Source: Saprospiraceae bacterium (lineage in GTDB: Bacteria; Bacteroidota; Bacteroidia; Chitinophagales; Saprospiraceae). From it: a stretch of 64,000 nucleotides of DNA. A program made the position numbers and the translations under genes. Location: the NCBI GenBank assembly GCA_019187225.1, contig JABAQQ010000036.1, forward strand, positions 124,001 through 188,000. The letters run 5' to 3'. Shown here piece by piece: positions 1-8,165 of the stretch. Within the stretch, counting starts at the first letter, position 1, and each line of letters starts with the position of its first letter. Under the pieces are notes generated by a model, which was not told where the DNA came from, did not search any database, and was given only the letters and a program-made list of their open reading frames with translations.

Positions 1-2147
1 TGCCGCCACACTTCCCGTGCCAGGTCGCCGGGATAACGCCGCGCGGCGCAATTGTCGAAGTATTTCTGCCGCAGGCGGGCAAATGCCTCCGAAGAGCGCT
101 TTTTGCCGGTCATCATACGCCGCATGACGTCGGCTTCGTCGAGGCCCAGCCCGGCGAAATGATGCAGGATTTTCATCACATCCTCCTGGTACACCATTAC
201 CCCGAAGGTTTCGGCGAGGTGTTCCTTAAAAACCGGGTGCAGGTACTCGAAGCCATTGGGCTGGTGAAAACGCTGGATGTAGGCGCGCATCATGCCGGAC
301 TTGGCCACACCTGGCCGGATGATGCTGCTGGCCGCTACGAGGTGTACATAATTATCGCAGCGCAGTTTGCGCAGCAATCCGCGCATGGCAGGGCTTTCAA
401 TGTAAAAACAACCCATGCAGCGGCTGCTGCGCAACTGGGCGCGCACGCGCTCGTCGGTTTTCAACCGCTCTACTTCATGCACGTTCAAGGCTTTACCCTG
501 ATTTTCACGCACGATGTCCACACAGTCTTTGATGTGCCCCAAACCGCGCTGGCTCAACACGTCGAATTTGTGAAAACCCCATTCTTCCGCCGCGTACATA
601 TCAAAGTGAGTAATGGGAAACCCTTTGGGCATCATCTGCAAAGCGGTGGTCTCGCTGAGCGGTTTTTCGGAGATAATGATACCTCCGGCGTGGATAGACA
701 AATAATTGGGAAAATCTACCAGCATTTTACCGTAACGAAGGATGTGTTGCGCCCAGGGATGAAGACCGTCAGTAGCAGTGGCAGTGGCAGTGGCAGTGGC
801 AGGCGGCGGGGGTTGATCATTGGTTGGTGCTCGTGGGCCGTCTACCGTTGACCGTCCACCGTCCACCGTTTCTTCCCCTTTGCGGCCGCTCCATTCCCAG
901 GTACCGGGCGTGGTGGTCTGCCAGTACTCAACGATGGCGTCAATGTCTGATTTGGTAAGGCCGAACACCTTGCCGAGTTCGCGGATGACGGCGGCGTGCT
1001 GGAACGTGCTGTACGTGGCGAGCAGGGCCGTGTGTTCGCGGCCATAGCGTTTGAAAATATAGTCGGTCACGTCGTCGCGTTCGTCCCAGGAGAAGTCAAT
1101 GTCGAAATCGGGCGGCGATGTGCGCTGGGGATTGATGAAGCGCTCGAAGTAGAGGTCGAGTTCGAGCGGTTCCACGTCGGTGATGTAAAGGCAGTAGGCC
1201 ACAATGGAGTTGGCGCCGCTACCGCGCCCGACGTGGTGATAACCGGCCGATTCGGCATAGCGCACGATGTCCCAGGTGAGCAGAAAATAGGCGGCAAAGT
1301 CCAGTTCGGCGATCACTTTCAGTTCCTTGCGCACGCGCTCCTGCGCGCGGCGGTGGTTCGGGCCGTAGCGGCGCTGGCAGCCGCTTTCGGCGAGTTTGGT
1401 GAGCAGGTTAAGGTCACCTTCCTTTGTACCCATGAAGGTTCGGCGGTTGAGTTGCAGGCCGGTCTCGAAGCGGATGGAGCAGGCGTCGAGGACGCGGCGG
1501 GTGTTCTGCACGACCTTCGGGTAGATTTTAAATGGTTCCAGCAATTCGTTTTCGGGCAGGAATTTTTCATCCGGTTGAGCCATCGGTACGCCGTCAAGTT
1601 TGGTCACGAGGGTATTGGCGTCCATGGCGCGCAGCAGTTTGTGGAGCCGGTAGCCTTCGGTATCGGGGAAAGTGACCGGCTGCCACACGACCAGTCGTTC
1701 GGGGTAGCGCCGCCAGGTGGAAGAATAGAGTTTGCCTGCCTCAGCGGGGCGGATGCCGATGAATTCATGGGGGGCGAGCATGTCGAAGGGTTTCACTTCG
1801 CGATCGTACACGATAAATACGTCGTTCATCGGCGGGGGCACGGCGGGCAGGGGTTTGCCGGCTAAGGAGTGTTCGGTGAGCAGGGCGCAGAGCGCCGCCC
1901 AGCCGGCGTTGTTGCGGGCGATGCCCGTAAACAGGAAGCGGTGTTCCGCGTCGCGGAATTCGATGCCCAGCACGGGTTTGATGCCTTTTTCCCGACAAAT
2001 GCGCACAAAATCCAGCGCCGCCGACGTATTGTTGATATCCGTCAGCGCGAGGGTTTTCACCCCTTGCGCAGCAGCGGCCTCCACCAATTGTTGCGGGGAG
2101 AACGTGCCGTAGCGCAGGCTAAAGAAGGTGTGCGCGTTGAGGTACAT
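1..2147 (-). CDS. dnaE: DNA polymerase III alpha subunit, short second-copy type (5' part)
   Basis: Replicative or lesion-bypass DNA polymerase, C family. The reading frame is open from an ATG at 2147 to the window edge, so about 715 N-terminal residues are present and the 3' end is missing. It starts MYLNAHTFFSLRYG, the degenerate PHP-domain opening typical of the shorter (about 1000 aa) second DnaE of Bacteroidota, which is often linked to a mutagenesis (ImuB-like) system; that link is inference here. The catalytic palm motif PPDFDIDF lies near residue 345, and ILRYGKMLVDFPNYLSIHAGG follows near 465. Between them, at about residues 423-459, is a low-complexity stretch (TVDGRSTVDG, then PPPP, then alternating Ala-Thr) that normal DnaE proteins lack. 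It is encoded by short DNA repeats (see repeat entries). Confidence 0.9.
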   Translation of the reverse strand, partial: MYLNAHTFFSLRYGTFSPQQLVEAAAAQGVKTLALTDINNTSAALDFVRICREKGIKPVLGIEFRDAEHRFLFTGIARNNAGWAALCALLTEHSLAGKPLPAVPPPMNDVFIVYDREVKPFDMLAPHEFIGIRPAEAGKLYSSTWRRYPERLVVWQPVTFPDTEGYRLHKLLRAMDANTLVTKLDGVPMAQPDEKFLPENELLEPFKIYPKVVQNTRRVLDACSIRFETGLQLNRRTFMGTKEGDLNLLTKLAESGCQRRYGPNHRRAQERVRKELKVIAELDFAAYFLLTWDIVRYAESAGYHHVGRGSGANSIVAYCLYITDVEPLELDLYFERFINPQRTSPPDFDIDFSWDERDDVTDYIFKRYGREHTALLATYSTFQHAAVIRELGKVFGLTKSDIDAIVEYWQTTTPGTWEWSGRKGEETVDGGRSTVDGPRAPTNDQPPPPATATATATATDGLHPWAQHILRYGKMLVDFPNYLSIHAGGIIISEKPLSETTALQMMPKGFPITHFDMYAAEEWGFHKFDVLSQRGLGHIKDCVDIVRENQGKALNVHEVERLKTDERVRAQLRSSRCMGCFYIESPAMRGLLRKLRCDNYVHLVAASSIIRPGVAKSGMMRAYIQRFHQPNGFEYLHPVFKEHLAETFGVMVYQEDVMKILHHFAGLGLDEADVMRRMMTGKKRSSEAFARLRQKYFDNCAARRYPGDLAREVWR
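771..802. repeat. 6-bp tandem repeat inside dnaE
   Basis: On the plus strand this is a run of agtggc/agtagc hexamers, read on the minus strand as alternating Ala-Thr codons. It forms the C-terminal part of the low-complexity insertion in DnaE. Because the period is 6, length changes keep the frame. Confidence 0.85.
837..871. repeat. 7-bp tandem repeat (accgtcn) inside dnaE
   Basis: Five consecutive 7-bp units: gccgtct, accgttg, accgtcc, accgtcc, accgttt. Read on the minus strand they encode the TVDGRSTVDG segment of the DnaE insertion. The unit is the same as in the large intergenic array at 61722-61887. Confidence 0.8.
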
Positions 2148-2259
2148 ACACCGACGCGGATTTTATCATGTTTTGAATGGAACATTGGCAGGGGGATTTT
2201 CACCGGGAGAAACGGGTGAAGGCGAGCCAATTCAAGCGATTTTTTAAAACAATCTGAAG

Positions 2260-2267
2260 CAAAAGTA
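2260..2267 (-). promoter_or_regulatory. candidate -7 element for dnaE
   Basis: Minus-strand TACTTTTG fits the Bacteroidetes -7 consensus TAnnTTTG and lies about 110 nt upstream of the dnaE start. No convincing -33 box was identified. The rest of the 333-nt gap (2148-2480) shows a small inverted repeat near 2330-2352 and no gene. Confidence 0.4.
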
Positions 2268-2480
2268 GGTGAGATATTTTTCATTTGAGTTATTTCAAAA
2301 CAGATAATTTTAAAAGTAATTTTTCCCCTGCTACAGGCAGGCCCCTGTTCAGGATCAAGATCATGAACGCTTCATCGGGCGCGTCGCTCCAATGGCATCG
2401 GATGACATACGCGGACGCCCGTTCGAACCCGAACTCAGGATAATATTGCGCGTTCCCCTTAACTTTACCCCCAAAAAATC

Positions 2481-3284
2481 ATGAGTCGCCCTACCCTCTT
2501 CTTACTGTTCCTGCTGGCCTCCCTGCTGACCGGTTGTTTCGATCTCACCGAGGAATACTTTTTCAACGCCGACAAAAGCGGGCGCTACGTCGTCACCTTC
2601 GATCTGAGCCGCATGATCACCATGACGGGGAAAACGCGCCAATCGTTTGAAAAACAGCGCGATTCGCTCATCGCCATCGGCGCCCCGCTGGTGATTGATT
2701 CGACTTTTTCCCTGCTCGCACGCGAGCCGGATTCGCTGCGCCGGTTGATCCGAAATCCCGGTTTGTTCTCCAGGTCGCAGGGGCGTATACTGCTCGACTA
2801 CAACAAAAAACAGATGCTGGTGCAGACGGCCTTTGAATTCAAAAATGTGGCGGAACTGCAACAAATGCAGCGCGAATGGCAGGCGTACCAGCATTTGAAA
2901 GACAGCCTGAAAGCGCTGCATCCCGCCGTGGAAAGTCCCCCGTCGGACCTGCCTGCCGGCGACGATTTTCAGGGAATGGTGAGCGAAGAATTACCGGAAC
3001 TGCATTACGACGGCAGGAAATTCTCCATGCACTACCGTTTTTCGCCCGGCAAAAGCGGTAGCAGCGATTTCAGCGAGATCATGAGCGACGAGAGCGCTTT
3101 TGCCCGCAACATGCTCAAATCTTTCAAGTACAATATGGCGGTGCATTTTCCCAAAGACGTAAAAAAGGCCAGCGGCGAGGGATTCACCGTCGCGGGCAAT
3201 ACGGTTTCCTACAAGTCCAATTTTTTTGAAATGATGAAAATAAAGGACAAGGGACTGAAGGTGGAAGTGAAGTTGAAGAAATAA
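2481..3284 (+). CDS. hypothetical lipoprotein
   Basis: 267 aa. The N-terminus has a short charged segment, a hydrophobic stretch and a lipobox (SLLTGC), so the mature protein should be lipid-anchored at Cys19, probably in the outer membrane or periplasm. The next residues, DLTEEYFFNADKSGRYVVTF, suggest a beta-rich domain. The middle (about residues 120-170) is charged and probably helical. I do not recognise a named family. It stands alone, and the stop codon lies 3 nt before the left end of the inverted-repeat element at 3288, so that element may have inserted directly behind the gene or act as its transcript end. Confidence 0.8.
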   Translation: MSRPTLFLLFLLASLLTGCFDLTEEYFFNADKSGRYVVTFDLSRMITMTGKTRQSFEKQRDSLIAIGAPLVIDSTFSLLAREPDSLRRLIRNPGLFSRSQGRILLDYNKKQMLVQTAFEFKNVAELQQMQREWQAYQHLKDSLKALHPAVESPPSDLPAGDDFQGMVSEELPELHYDGRKFSMHYRFSPGKSGSSDFSEIMSDESAFARNMLKSFKYNMAVHFPKDVKKASGEGFTVAGNTVSYKSNFFEMMKIKDKGLKVEVKLKK

Positions 3285-3287
3285 AAA

Positions 3288-3420
3288 AGCGGCTATCTCA
3301 TAAGTCTGTTTATTTGTTTAATTGTGGATTTGGTTATTGCGTTACACCCTTATAATCAGGAGTGTTTTCAAATAAACAAATCACCGTATAAACAAATCAC
3401 CGTCTTATGAGACAGCCGCT
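3288..3420. mobile_element. MITE-like inverted-repeat element, 133 bp
   Basis: The ends are 17-bp terminal inverted repeats, agcggctatctcataag at 3288-3304 and cttatgagacagccgct at 3404-3420, matching at 16 of 17 positions. Just inside the right end is an exact tandem duplication of 16 bp (ataaacaaatcaccgt, 3372-3387 and 3388-3403). There is no coding capacity. The ends resemble transposon terminal repeats, but no transposase or clear target-site duplication is seen, so MITE is an inference. A bidirectional hairpin/terminator is the alternative. Confidence 0.6.
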
Positions 3421-3715
3421 GTTGTGTTACCCCGGCGATTGCCTGCGCCGCTGTAATGATTGCACGGATAAAAATTGTATCGTGTGCGGAAGAAAAGGAA
3501 TGGGTCACCGAAATTGAAAATGGCGCAGGTTTCGTGTGGCGGTTGTCAATGATCGCCTGGCTAAAGCCTCCGACCGGCCCTGTCCAGGCATTGCCGTCCA
3601 TATATCCGAATGGAGCGCCTCCATTGAAATAATAAAAACCAGCAGCATCGACATCGGAGGGATTATAGTCATACAACTTCGGTGTGCCGAATGGAATATT
3701 CTGTGTGACCTTTCC
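3421..3715 (-). pseudogene. fragment of a secreted Omp28-like protein gene
   Basis: The minus frame is open from 3715, directly after a stop codon, to the element at 3420 and reads as a protein-like sequence: FGTPKLYDYNPSDVD, then GNAWTGPVGGFSQAI, then HDTIFIRAIITAAQAIAG. There is no plausible start, and the frame enters the inverted-repeat element and ends in it. The pattern loosely recalls C-terminal parts of Omp28-like secreted proteins of Bacteroidota; this family call is weak. It is best read as a gene remnant truncated at both ends. Confidence 0.35.
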
Positions 3716-3721
3716 TTATCC

Positions 3722-3766
3722 CTCTGCCAAATGTGGCAAAATGCAAAGCAACGCGATTTGGCAGAG
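3722..3766. promoter_or_regulatory. 11-bp perfect inverted repeat upstream of the sigma gene
   Basis: CTCTGCCAAAT (3722-3732) and ATTTGGCAGAG (3756-3766) are perfect inverted arms separated by 23 nt. The site lies 60-100 nt upstream of the sigma factor start at 3826. It could be an operator or a leader hairpin. No T-run follows, so it is not a typical terminator. No copy of the TGTCAGG-N14-CGAC element was found here, so this sigma gene shows no sign of using that promoter itself. Confidence 0.4.
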
Positions 3767-3825
3767 ACTTGTTTTGAAAACCAATCGCTTACCTTAGCGC
3801 TCCAAACCGAACTCCTTCGTGTTAC

Positions 3826-4437
3826 ATGCGGAAAGACGAAAAAAATAATATTCCGACTCCGGCCTCATCGGAGCATGAGATCAACAGTCAATTGCAACAG
3901 TGGGTCAACCTGTACGCCGCCGATCTTTACCGGCGGGCGTATTATCTCACGTCGCATCGCGAAACGGCGGAAGACCTCGTACAGGAAACGTTTCTCGCCG
4001 CTACGCAACAATTCGGGCAGTATGAAGGTAAAAGCGCCCCCAAAACCTGGCTTCAGGGTATTCTCAACCACAAGGTGGCCGATTACTTCAGACTGCGTTT
4101 CCGTCAAAAGCCGTCACAGGACATCGATCCATCCGCCAACGATACCTATTTTACTGAATCAGGCGCCTGGCGAACAGAAGCATTGCCTGCAAAATGGGAC
4201 GATTCCCCGGAAAATTTGCTCGATGTTCCGGAATTTGGCCGGGTTTTCGAAGAATGCCTCGAACACCTGCCTGCTACCTGGCATGATGTGCTGCTCCTGA
4301 AATTCATCGAATCGAAAAAAAGCGAGGAGATTTGTCAGAGTCTCGGTATTACCACGACTAATTACTGGCAAATCATACACCGCGCCAAATTACAAATGCG
4401 CCATTGCCTCGAACAACTTTGGTTTCAACGCCGATAA
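3826..4437 (+). CDS. RNA polymerase sigma factor, ECF (sigma-70) family
   Basis: 203 aa. Region 2 covers about residues 25-90: LYRRAYYLTSHRETAEDLVQ is the core-binding and -10 recognition helix pair, followed by PKTWLQGILNHKVADYF. Region 4 covers about residues 140-195 (LPATWHDVLLLKFIESKKSE, then a helix-turn-helix ending in IIHRAKLQMRHCL), which would read the -35 box. The linker of roughly 50 residues is somewhat long for the group. A small Cys/His-containing gene that could be the anti-sigma factor follows 13 nt downstream. The sigma factor may drive the TGTCAGG-N14-nCGAC promoters of this window; this is inference from co-location only. Confidence 0.9.
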   Translation: MRKDEKNNIPTPASSEHEINSQLQQWVNLYAADLYRRAYYLTSHRETAEDLVQETFLAATQQFGQYEGKSAPKTWLQGILNHKVADYFRLRFRQKPSQDIDPSANDTYFTESGAWRTEALPAKWDDSPENLLDVPEFGRVFEECLEHLPATWHDVLLLKFIESKKSEEICQSLGITTTNYWQIIHRAKLQMRHCLEQLWFQRR

Positions 4438-4450
4438 CAACAGCGGCCCT

Positions 4451-4741
4451 ATGATGAAATATTTGATGCTTTCCTGTCGTGAAGCCACCCGGCTGACAGA
4501 GAAAAAGCTGACTTCAGGCAGACTATCTCTTTTAGATAATATACAACTTGCTATGCACCTGCGAATGTGCGAGCGTTGCAGACGTTATGCGCAACAGAGC
4601 ACCGCCATAGAAAAAGTACTGGAGCGGCAATTGAAAGAGCAGGAAGAAAATGAAGTCAACTACGAAGGCGAACCGCCTGTACTTCCGAATGATTTTCGGG
4701 AACGGCTGCTTCGGCGTTTGCAACAAGGCGACGGTATATAA
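4451..4741 (+). CDS. small zinc-finger protein, candidate anti-sigma factor
   Basis: 96 aa (second ATG at 4454 equally possible). It has the zinc-finger pattern of anti-sigma proteins: an early SCREATRL cysteine, then HLRMCERCRRYAQQ near residues 36-49, giving C...H-x3-C-x2-C spacing. The C-terminal half is charged and helical. No membrane segment is visible, so a ZAS-type cytoplasmic anti-sigma domain is plausible. It follows the ECF sigma gene by 13 nt, the usual order for a sigma/anti-sigma pair. The function is inferred from motif and position. Confidence 0.7.
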   Translation: MMKYLMLSCREATRLTEKKLTSGRLSLLDNIQLAMHLRMCERCRRYAQQSTAIEKVLERQLKEQEENEVNYEGEPPVLPNDFRERLLRRLQQGDGI

Positions 4742-4757
4742 TCTGTTGCGATAGATG

Positions 4758-5723
4758 TTAATACCCGACGTGATGCTCAATCCGGCTCATTTCAAAACGC
4801 GACGACAGGGTTTCCATATCAAAATAGTCCCGAAAAAATTCATCGCACCACAGGCATACGTTTTGCAAATCCTCCGTGCGGGCCTGGGCAAATTCCCGGC
4901 CAATACCCACGCTTTCACCCATACCGATGGGGTCACCTGCATTGATTTTCTGAAATACGGGCGATTGTGCCACTCGTGCCAGTACGTCGGCCACTTTTTC
5001 GCGCCGGGCATCGCCCATTGCTTTGTAGGTGCCCGGGCAACAGGGGTTTATCCGCCAAAGTTGAATCGAAATTTCTTGCGGAATTCCCTCCGCTCCGCTC
5101 AGGAATCCGATGCCGCCCGACAGCACCTTGCAAAAGTTATGCGCCGGATCGCGTTTCCAGTTGCCCTTCTCCAAGGCCCGCCCGCGCGCCCAGTTGCCGC
5201 CGAGCCACATATCGTCGGTGGCGCCCCAATAGCCCCAGCTCAGCGGCTTGCCTTTTACCAGATAGGTGTCTTTTTCAATTAACGGATCCTTGTCGTCGCC
5301 GTTCACGCCGCGCGACTCGAACAATCCGGCCAGGTCCATCAGGCGCGCACCGGCGTGTTTGTGATACCGGTCTATGCTGGCAATGTCTAATCGGGTCACC
5401 CCTTTTTCGATGAGCGTGTCGAGTATTTCAGCGGTTAGCAGGTCGCCGTTGGTTTGCAGCATGATCTGTGCATCATCGGCGTAGCGCTCGCGCAGCGCAT
5501 CGAGAATGCGGTACAACAATTTCTTTTCGGCCAGCGGTTCGCCGCCGGATAGGATAATGCGATCAATCTTATCCGGCAGGTTTTCGATGATTTGCAGGCA
5601 TTCATCTTCCGAAATGCGCTCACCCTGCGGCCCGGAAAGGTTATAACAATGGTCGCATTTATCGTTGCAAAGTTGGGTGAATACCCAATATAGCGATTCG
5701 CAGTGGTTGAAGTCTTTTTTCAT
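4758..5723 (-). CDS. radical SAM protein
   Basis: 321 aa from the ATG at 5723, chosen over an upstream extension because it begins 1 nt after the stop of the ABC ATPase gene. The cluster CNDKCDHC (residues 19-26, C-x3-C-x2-C) binds the SAM [4Fe-4S] cluster, and IILSGGEPL is the SAM-binding GGEP motif. Further cysteines lie towards the C-terminus (INPCCPGTY and VCLWCDEFF) and may hold an auxiliary cluster, as in SPASM-like proteins. The reaction is unknown. As last gene of the TonB receptor/ABC importer operon it probably modifies, or helps make, the imported compound or an associated peptide. Confidence 0.85.
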   Translation of the reverse strand: MKKDFNHCESLYWVFTQLCNDKCDHCYNLSGPQGERISEDECLQIIENLPDKIDRIILSGGEPLAEKKLLYRILDALRERYADDAQIMLQTNGDLLTAEILDTLIEKGVTRLDIASIDRYHKHAGARLMDLAGLFESRGVNGDDKDPLIEKDTYLVKGKPLSWGYWGATDDMWLGGNWARGRALEKGNWKRDPAHNFCKVLSGGIGFLSGAEGIPQEISIQLWRINPCCPGTYKAMGDARREKVADVLARVAQSPVFQKINAGDPIGMGESVGIGREFAQARTEDLQNVCLWCDEFFRDYFDMETLSSRFEMSRIEHHVGY

Positions 5724-5724
5724 A

Positions 5725-6450
5725 TCAAATTGATTTCCAAAAATTGATCTCCGCTTGCATACCGGTACGCGGATCGCGGACAAAGTCGTCGAGACTCCCG
5801 AATACCCGCAGTTGGCCGTCGTCCATGAACGCCAGCCGGTCGCCCATGAGTACCGATTCTTTCAGGTCGTGGGTGACAAATACTGCTGTGATACCGTATT
5901 CGCCGGCAATCTTTTTAAACAACTGCTGCATCCCGGCACGGGTTTCCACGTCGAGGTTGCCGAATGGCTCGTCGAGCAATAACACCGAAGGGTTGATGAC
6001 GAGCGCCCTGCCGAATGCTACGCGCTGGCGCTGCCCACCGCTCAATTCACCTGTTTTTTTACCTGCATGGGCGCCAAGGTCGAGATATTCGAGCATTCGG
6101 GATGTTCGTTCGCGGACATTCGACGCTGTTTCGCGGCGTAACCGCAGGCCGAAAGCCACATTTTCAAACACGTTCAAATGGGGAAACAAGAGCGGTTCCT
6201 GGTACAAATAAACAGCCTCTCGTTGCTGCGGCGGTTCCCGGTCAACGTTCCGCCCGGCAATATGAATGCTTCCGGCATCGGCGTCGAGCAGGCCCGCGAT
6301 GATCTTGAGCAGTGTCGTTTTACCGCAACCGGAACGTCCCAGGATGGCCAGCGTTTGCCCGGTCGGCAGATCGAACGAGAGATCGCGGAGCACCTGCACG
6401 CCGGAAAACGATTTTGAAAGATGTTGAACCGCTATTGTCACAGTGCTCAA
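5725..6450 (-). CDS. ABC transporter ATP-binding protein (importer type)
   Basis: 241 aa. It has Walker A GRSGCGKTTL, Q-loop YQEPLLFPHLNV, signature LSGGQRQRVAFGRAL, Walker B VLLLDEPFGNLD and the switch histidine in FVTHDLKE, so it is a complete ATPase. The domain is of the type serving iron, thiamine, spermidine and YnjBCD-like importers. The frame opens with TTG at 6450, overlapping the preceding lipoprotein stop; a GTG at 6441 is an alternative start. It presumably energises the two permeases encoded at 7404-9898. Downstream, the radical SAM gene follows after 1 nt. Confidence 0.92.
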   Translation of the reverse strand: MSTVTIAVQHLSKSFSGVQVLRDLSFDLPTGQTLAILGRSGCGKTTLLKIIAGLLDADAGSIHIAGRNVDREPPQQREAVYLYQEPLLFPHLNVFENVAFGLRLRRETASNVRERTSRMLEYLDLGAHAGKKTGELSGGQRQRVAFGRALVINPSVLLLDEPFGNLDVETRAGMQQLFKKIAGEYGITAVFVTHDLKESVLMGDRLAFMDDGQLRVFGSLDDFVRDPRTGMQAEINFWKSI

Positions 6451-7346
6451 AATCCAGGGTTAAGTTCGTTGCGCAGTGGTGCGGAGGCAACGTCGTGGTG
6501 TTTCCAGTACTCGTCCATCAAGGTTTTTTTTAGTGTGCCCTTGCTCATTAATTTACCCTCATAGATTTCTTCCCAACCGAGAATCCGGTGTGGAAACTCG
6601 GTTTCAAAACGGATGCTGAGCCGACGCGGGATATTGGCGTACACCAGGTTCAGGGTACTTTCACCGGCATTTTTTTCGATCGTGATATCCGCTTGTTCCG
6701 GCTGCAATGGTTTATGCCGGAACCGGCAATAAAAAACGGCGGGCAATACAGTTGTTTTCAGGGAAGCCAGTGATTCCGGATTGAGTCGTATCCGTGTCCA
6801 TATTTCATCTTCGAGCAAACCCGGTTTTACATCGGTTTCGCTATCGCCCTCCGATTCGAAGTAAGAAAACGATTTCACTTTGTAGGTTTCCGGGCCGGCA
6901 TTGCACTGAACGAACACGTGACCACACCAATCCTGAATGGTTGCAGATAGTTTCAAACTCCGCCTGTCTTTTGCTTCTACAGGTGTGAACACAGATTGCG
7001 TGAGGGAGTAATCGTAGATACCCGTTTTGAAGCGGCGGATAGTATTCAGTTTTAAAACCGGTACACGCACATCACCAGGGGCCGGTTCGGCATCGAGTTT
7101 CACCTGTTTATTAGCGGAAAAATCTTCGGTAACGAACACCATGACCTGGCCGGCTTCGCGTTGTTCGCCGTAGCGTTCCTGCACCACCGAATAAGAATTG
7201 ACTTCGGCCTTTCCCTGGTACCAGTAGTTATCCTTGCTTGCGACAGGCAATGAGACTTTCTCCGCACGAATGGGCGAATCGGCAGGCGGAGTTTGTTGGC
7301 AGGAATACAAGCCGAAAATCATCAGAAAAACAGGATTGAATTTCAT
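6447..7346 (-). CDS. hypothetical lipoprotein within the ABC operon
   Basis: 299 aa. The start MKFNPVFLMIFGLYSC is a lipoprotein signal with the anchoring Cys at 16. The body has DNYWYQGKAEVNSYSV, VMVFVTEDFSANKQVKLDAE and VPVLKLNTIRRFKTGIYDYS. Such proteins are widespread in Bacteroidota and, as I recall, are often labelled septum formation inhibitor Maf in databases, although no Maf motif is visible. The 3' end overlaps the ATPase start, so the two are probably translationally coupled. The position between permease and ATPase genes suggests a role in the importer, but the biochemical function is unknown. Confidence 0.8.
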   Translation of the reverse strand: MKFNPVFLMIFGLYSCQQTPPADSPIRAEKVSLPVASKDNYWYQGKAEVNSYSVVQERYGEQREAGQVMVFVTEDFSANKQVKLDAEPAPGDVRVPVLKLNTIRRFKTGIYDYSLTQSVFTPVEAKDRRSLKLSATIQDWCGHVFVQCNAGPETYKVKSFSYFESEGDSETDVKPGLLEDEIWTRIRLNPESLASLKTTVLPAVFYCRFRHKPLQPEQADITIEKNAGESTLNLVYANIPRRLSIRFETEFPHRILGWEEIYEGKLMSKGTLKKTLMDEYWKHHDVASAPLRNELNPGF

Positions 7347-7403
7347 GACAGAAATTTTTTACAATGAATTTAAAATGCGGTTATTTAAATGCCTTCGAGC
7401 CGC

Positions 7404-8165
7404 CTAAACAGTTTCCCGAAGCACGATTTTTTTATTGATGAAAAGCAGGATGACCGGCGGGAAAATCAGGAGACAACTGCCGATAGCGGCAAAATAAGGG
7501 TTCGTTTCACCGATAAACTGCCATACCAAAACCGACAGGGTCGGCACTTGCCCCAGGCCGATCACGGAAGTCAGCCCGTAGTCGAACCAGGATAACAAAA
7601 ATGACTGGAAAAAGGCTGTCAGCAACGCCTGCCGGGAGACCGGTATCAACACCCGGCGCCAGGCGTCGCGTCGGGAACCGCCGAGCGTGAGCGTCAATTG
7701 CTCCATGGCGCTCAACCGGTCATCCCAATGGCTGGTAAATAACAAAATACTGAAAGGGAGCAATAGTAAAATTTGTGCCAGCAATACCCCCGCAAAGGCG
7801 CCGCTGAGATCGGCTTTTAAAAAGAAAAATTGCAGGCAGTAAGCGTAAATCACCGGTGAAAACGCATAAGGCAAATACGCAATAACCTGAAAAAGAGCAC
7901 GTTGGGTATGCGCGGCGATAATTTTCCCTAAAACAAAGCCCCCGGTTGTCACGAAGAGCGCAACTCCTGTTGATAACAATACGGAAAGCCCAAGACTGCC
8001 GCCGATGCCGCTGCCGGAAGTCAGCGCGAACTGCCAATTTTCCGTCGTCAGCGTTTCAGGTAATAACTTCGGGTATCTCCAATTACCGGCCAACGACAAT
8101 AGTAGCAAATAGGCGAATGGTATCGCCAGCAGCGTCAGGAAAATGGCAAGTAGTAGTTTTTTCAC
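7404..8165 (-). CDS. ABC transporter permease (second subunit)
   Basis: 253 aa from a GTG start overlapping the stop of the upstream permease gene by 4 nt. It has about six hydrophobic segments. The region around LTLGGSRRDAWRRVLIPVSR is the EAA loop that contacts the ATPase. The partner permease is the N-terminal half of the 8162-9898 product. In E. coli YnjC the two halves are joined in one protein; here they are separate. Between this stop and the next gene (7346) there is a 57-nt gap. Confidence 0.9.
   Translation of the reverse strand: MKKLLLAIFLTLLAIPFAYLLLLSLAGNWRYPKLLPETLTTENWQFALTSGSGIGGSLGLSVLLSTGVALFVTTGGFVLGKIIAAHTQRALFQVIAYLPYAFSPVIYAYCLQFFFLKADLSGAFAGVLLAQILLLLPFSILLFTSHWDDRLSAMEQLTLTLGGSRRDAWRRVLIPVSRQALLTAFFQSFLLSWFDYGLTSVIGLGQVPTLSVLVWQFIGETNPYFAAIGSCLLIFPPVILLFINKKIVLRETV

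Noticed and set aside
996-1865. 289-codon plus-strand ORF, with others at 159-851, 1732-2112 and 1869-2219
   Set aside because: They lie opposite dnaE, whose minus frame has clear DnaE motifs; their translations resemble no protein.
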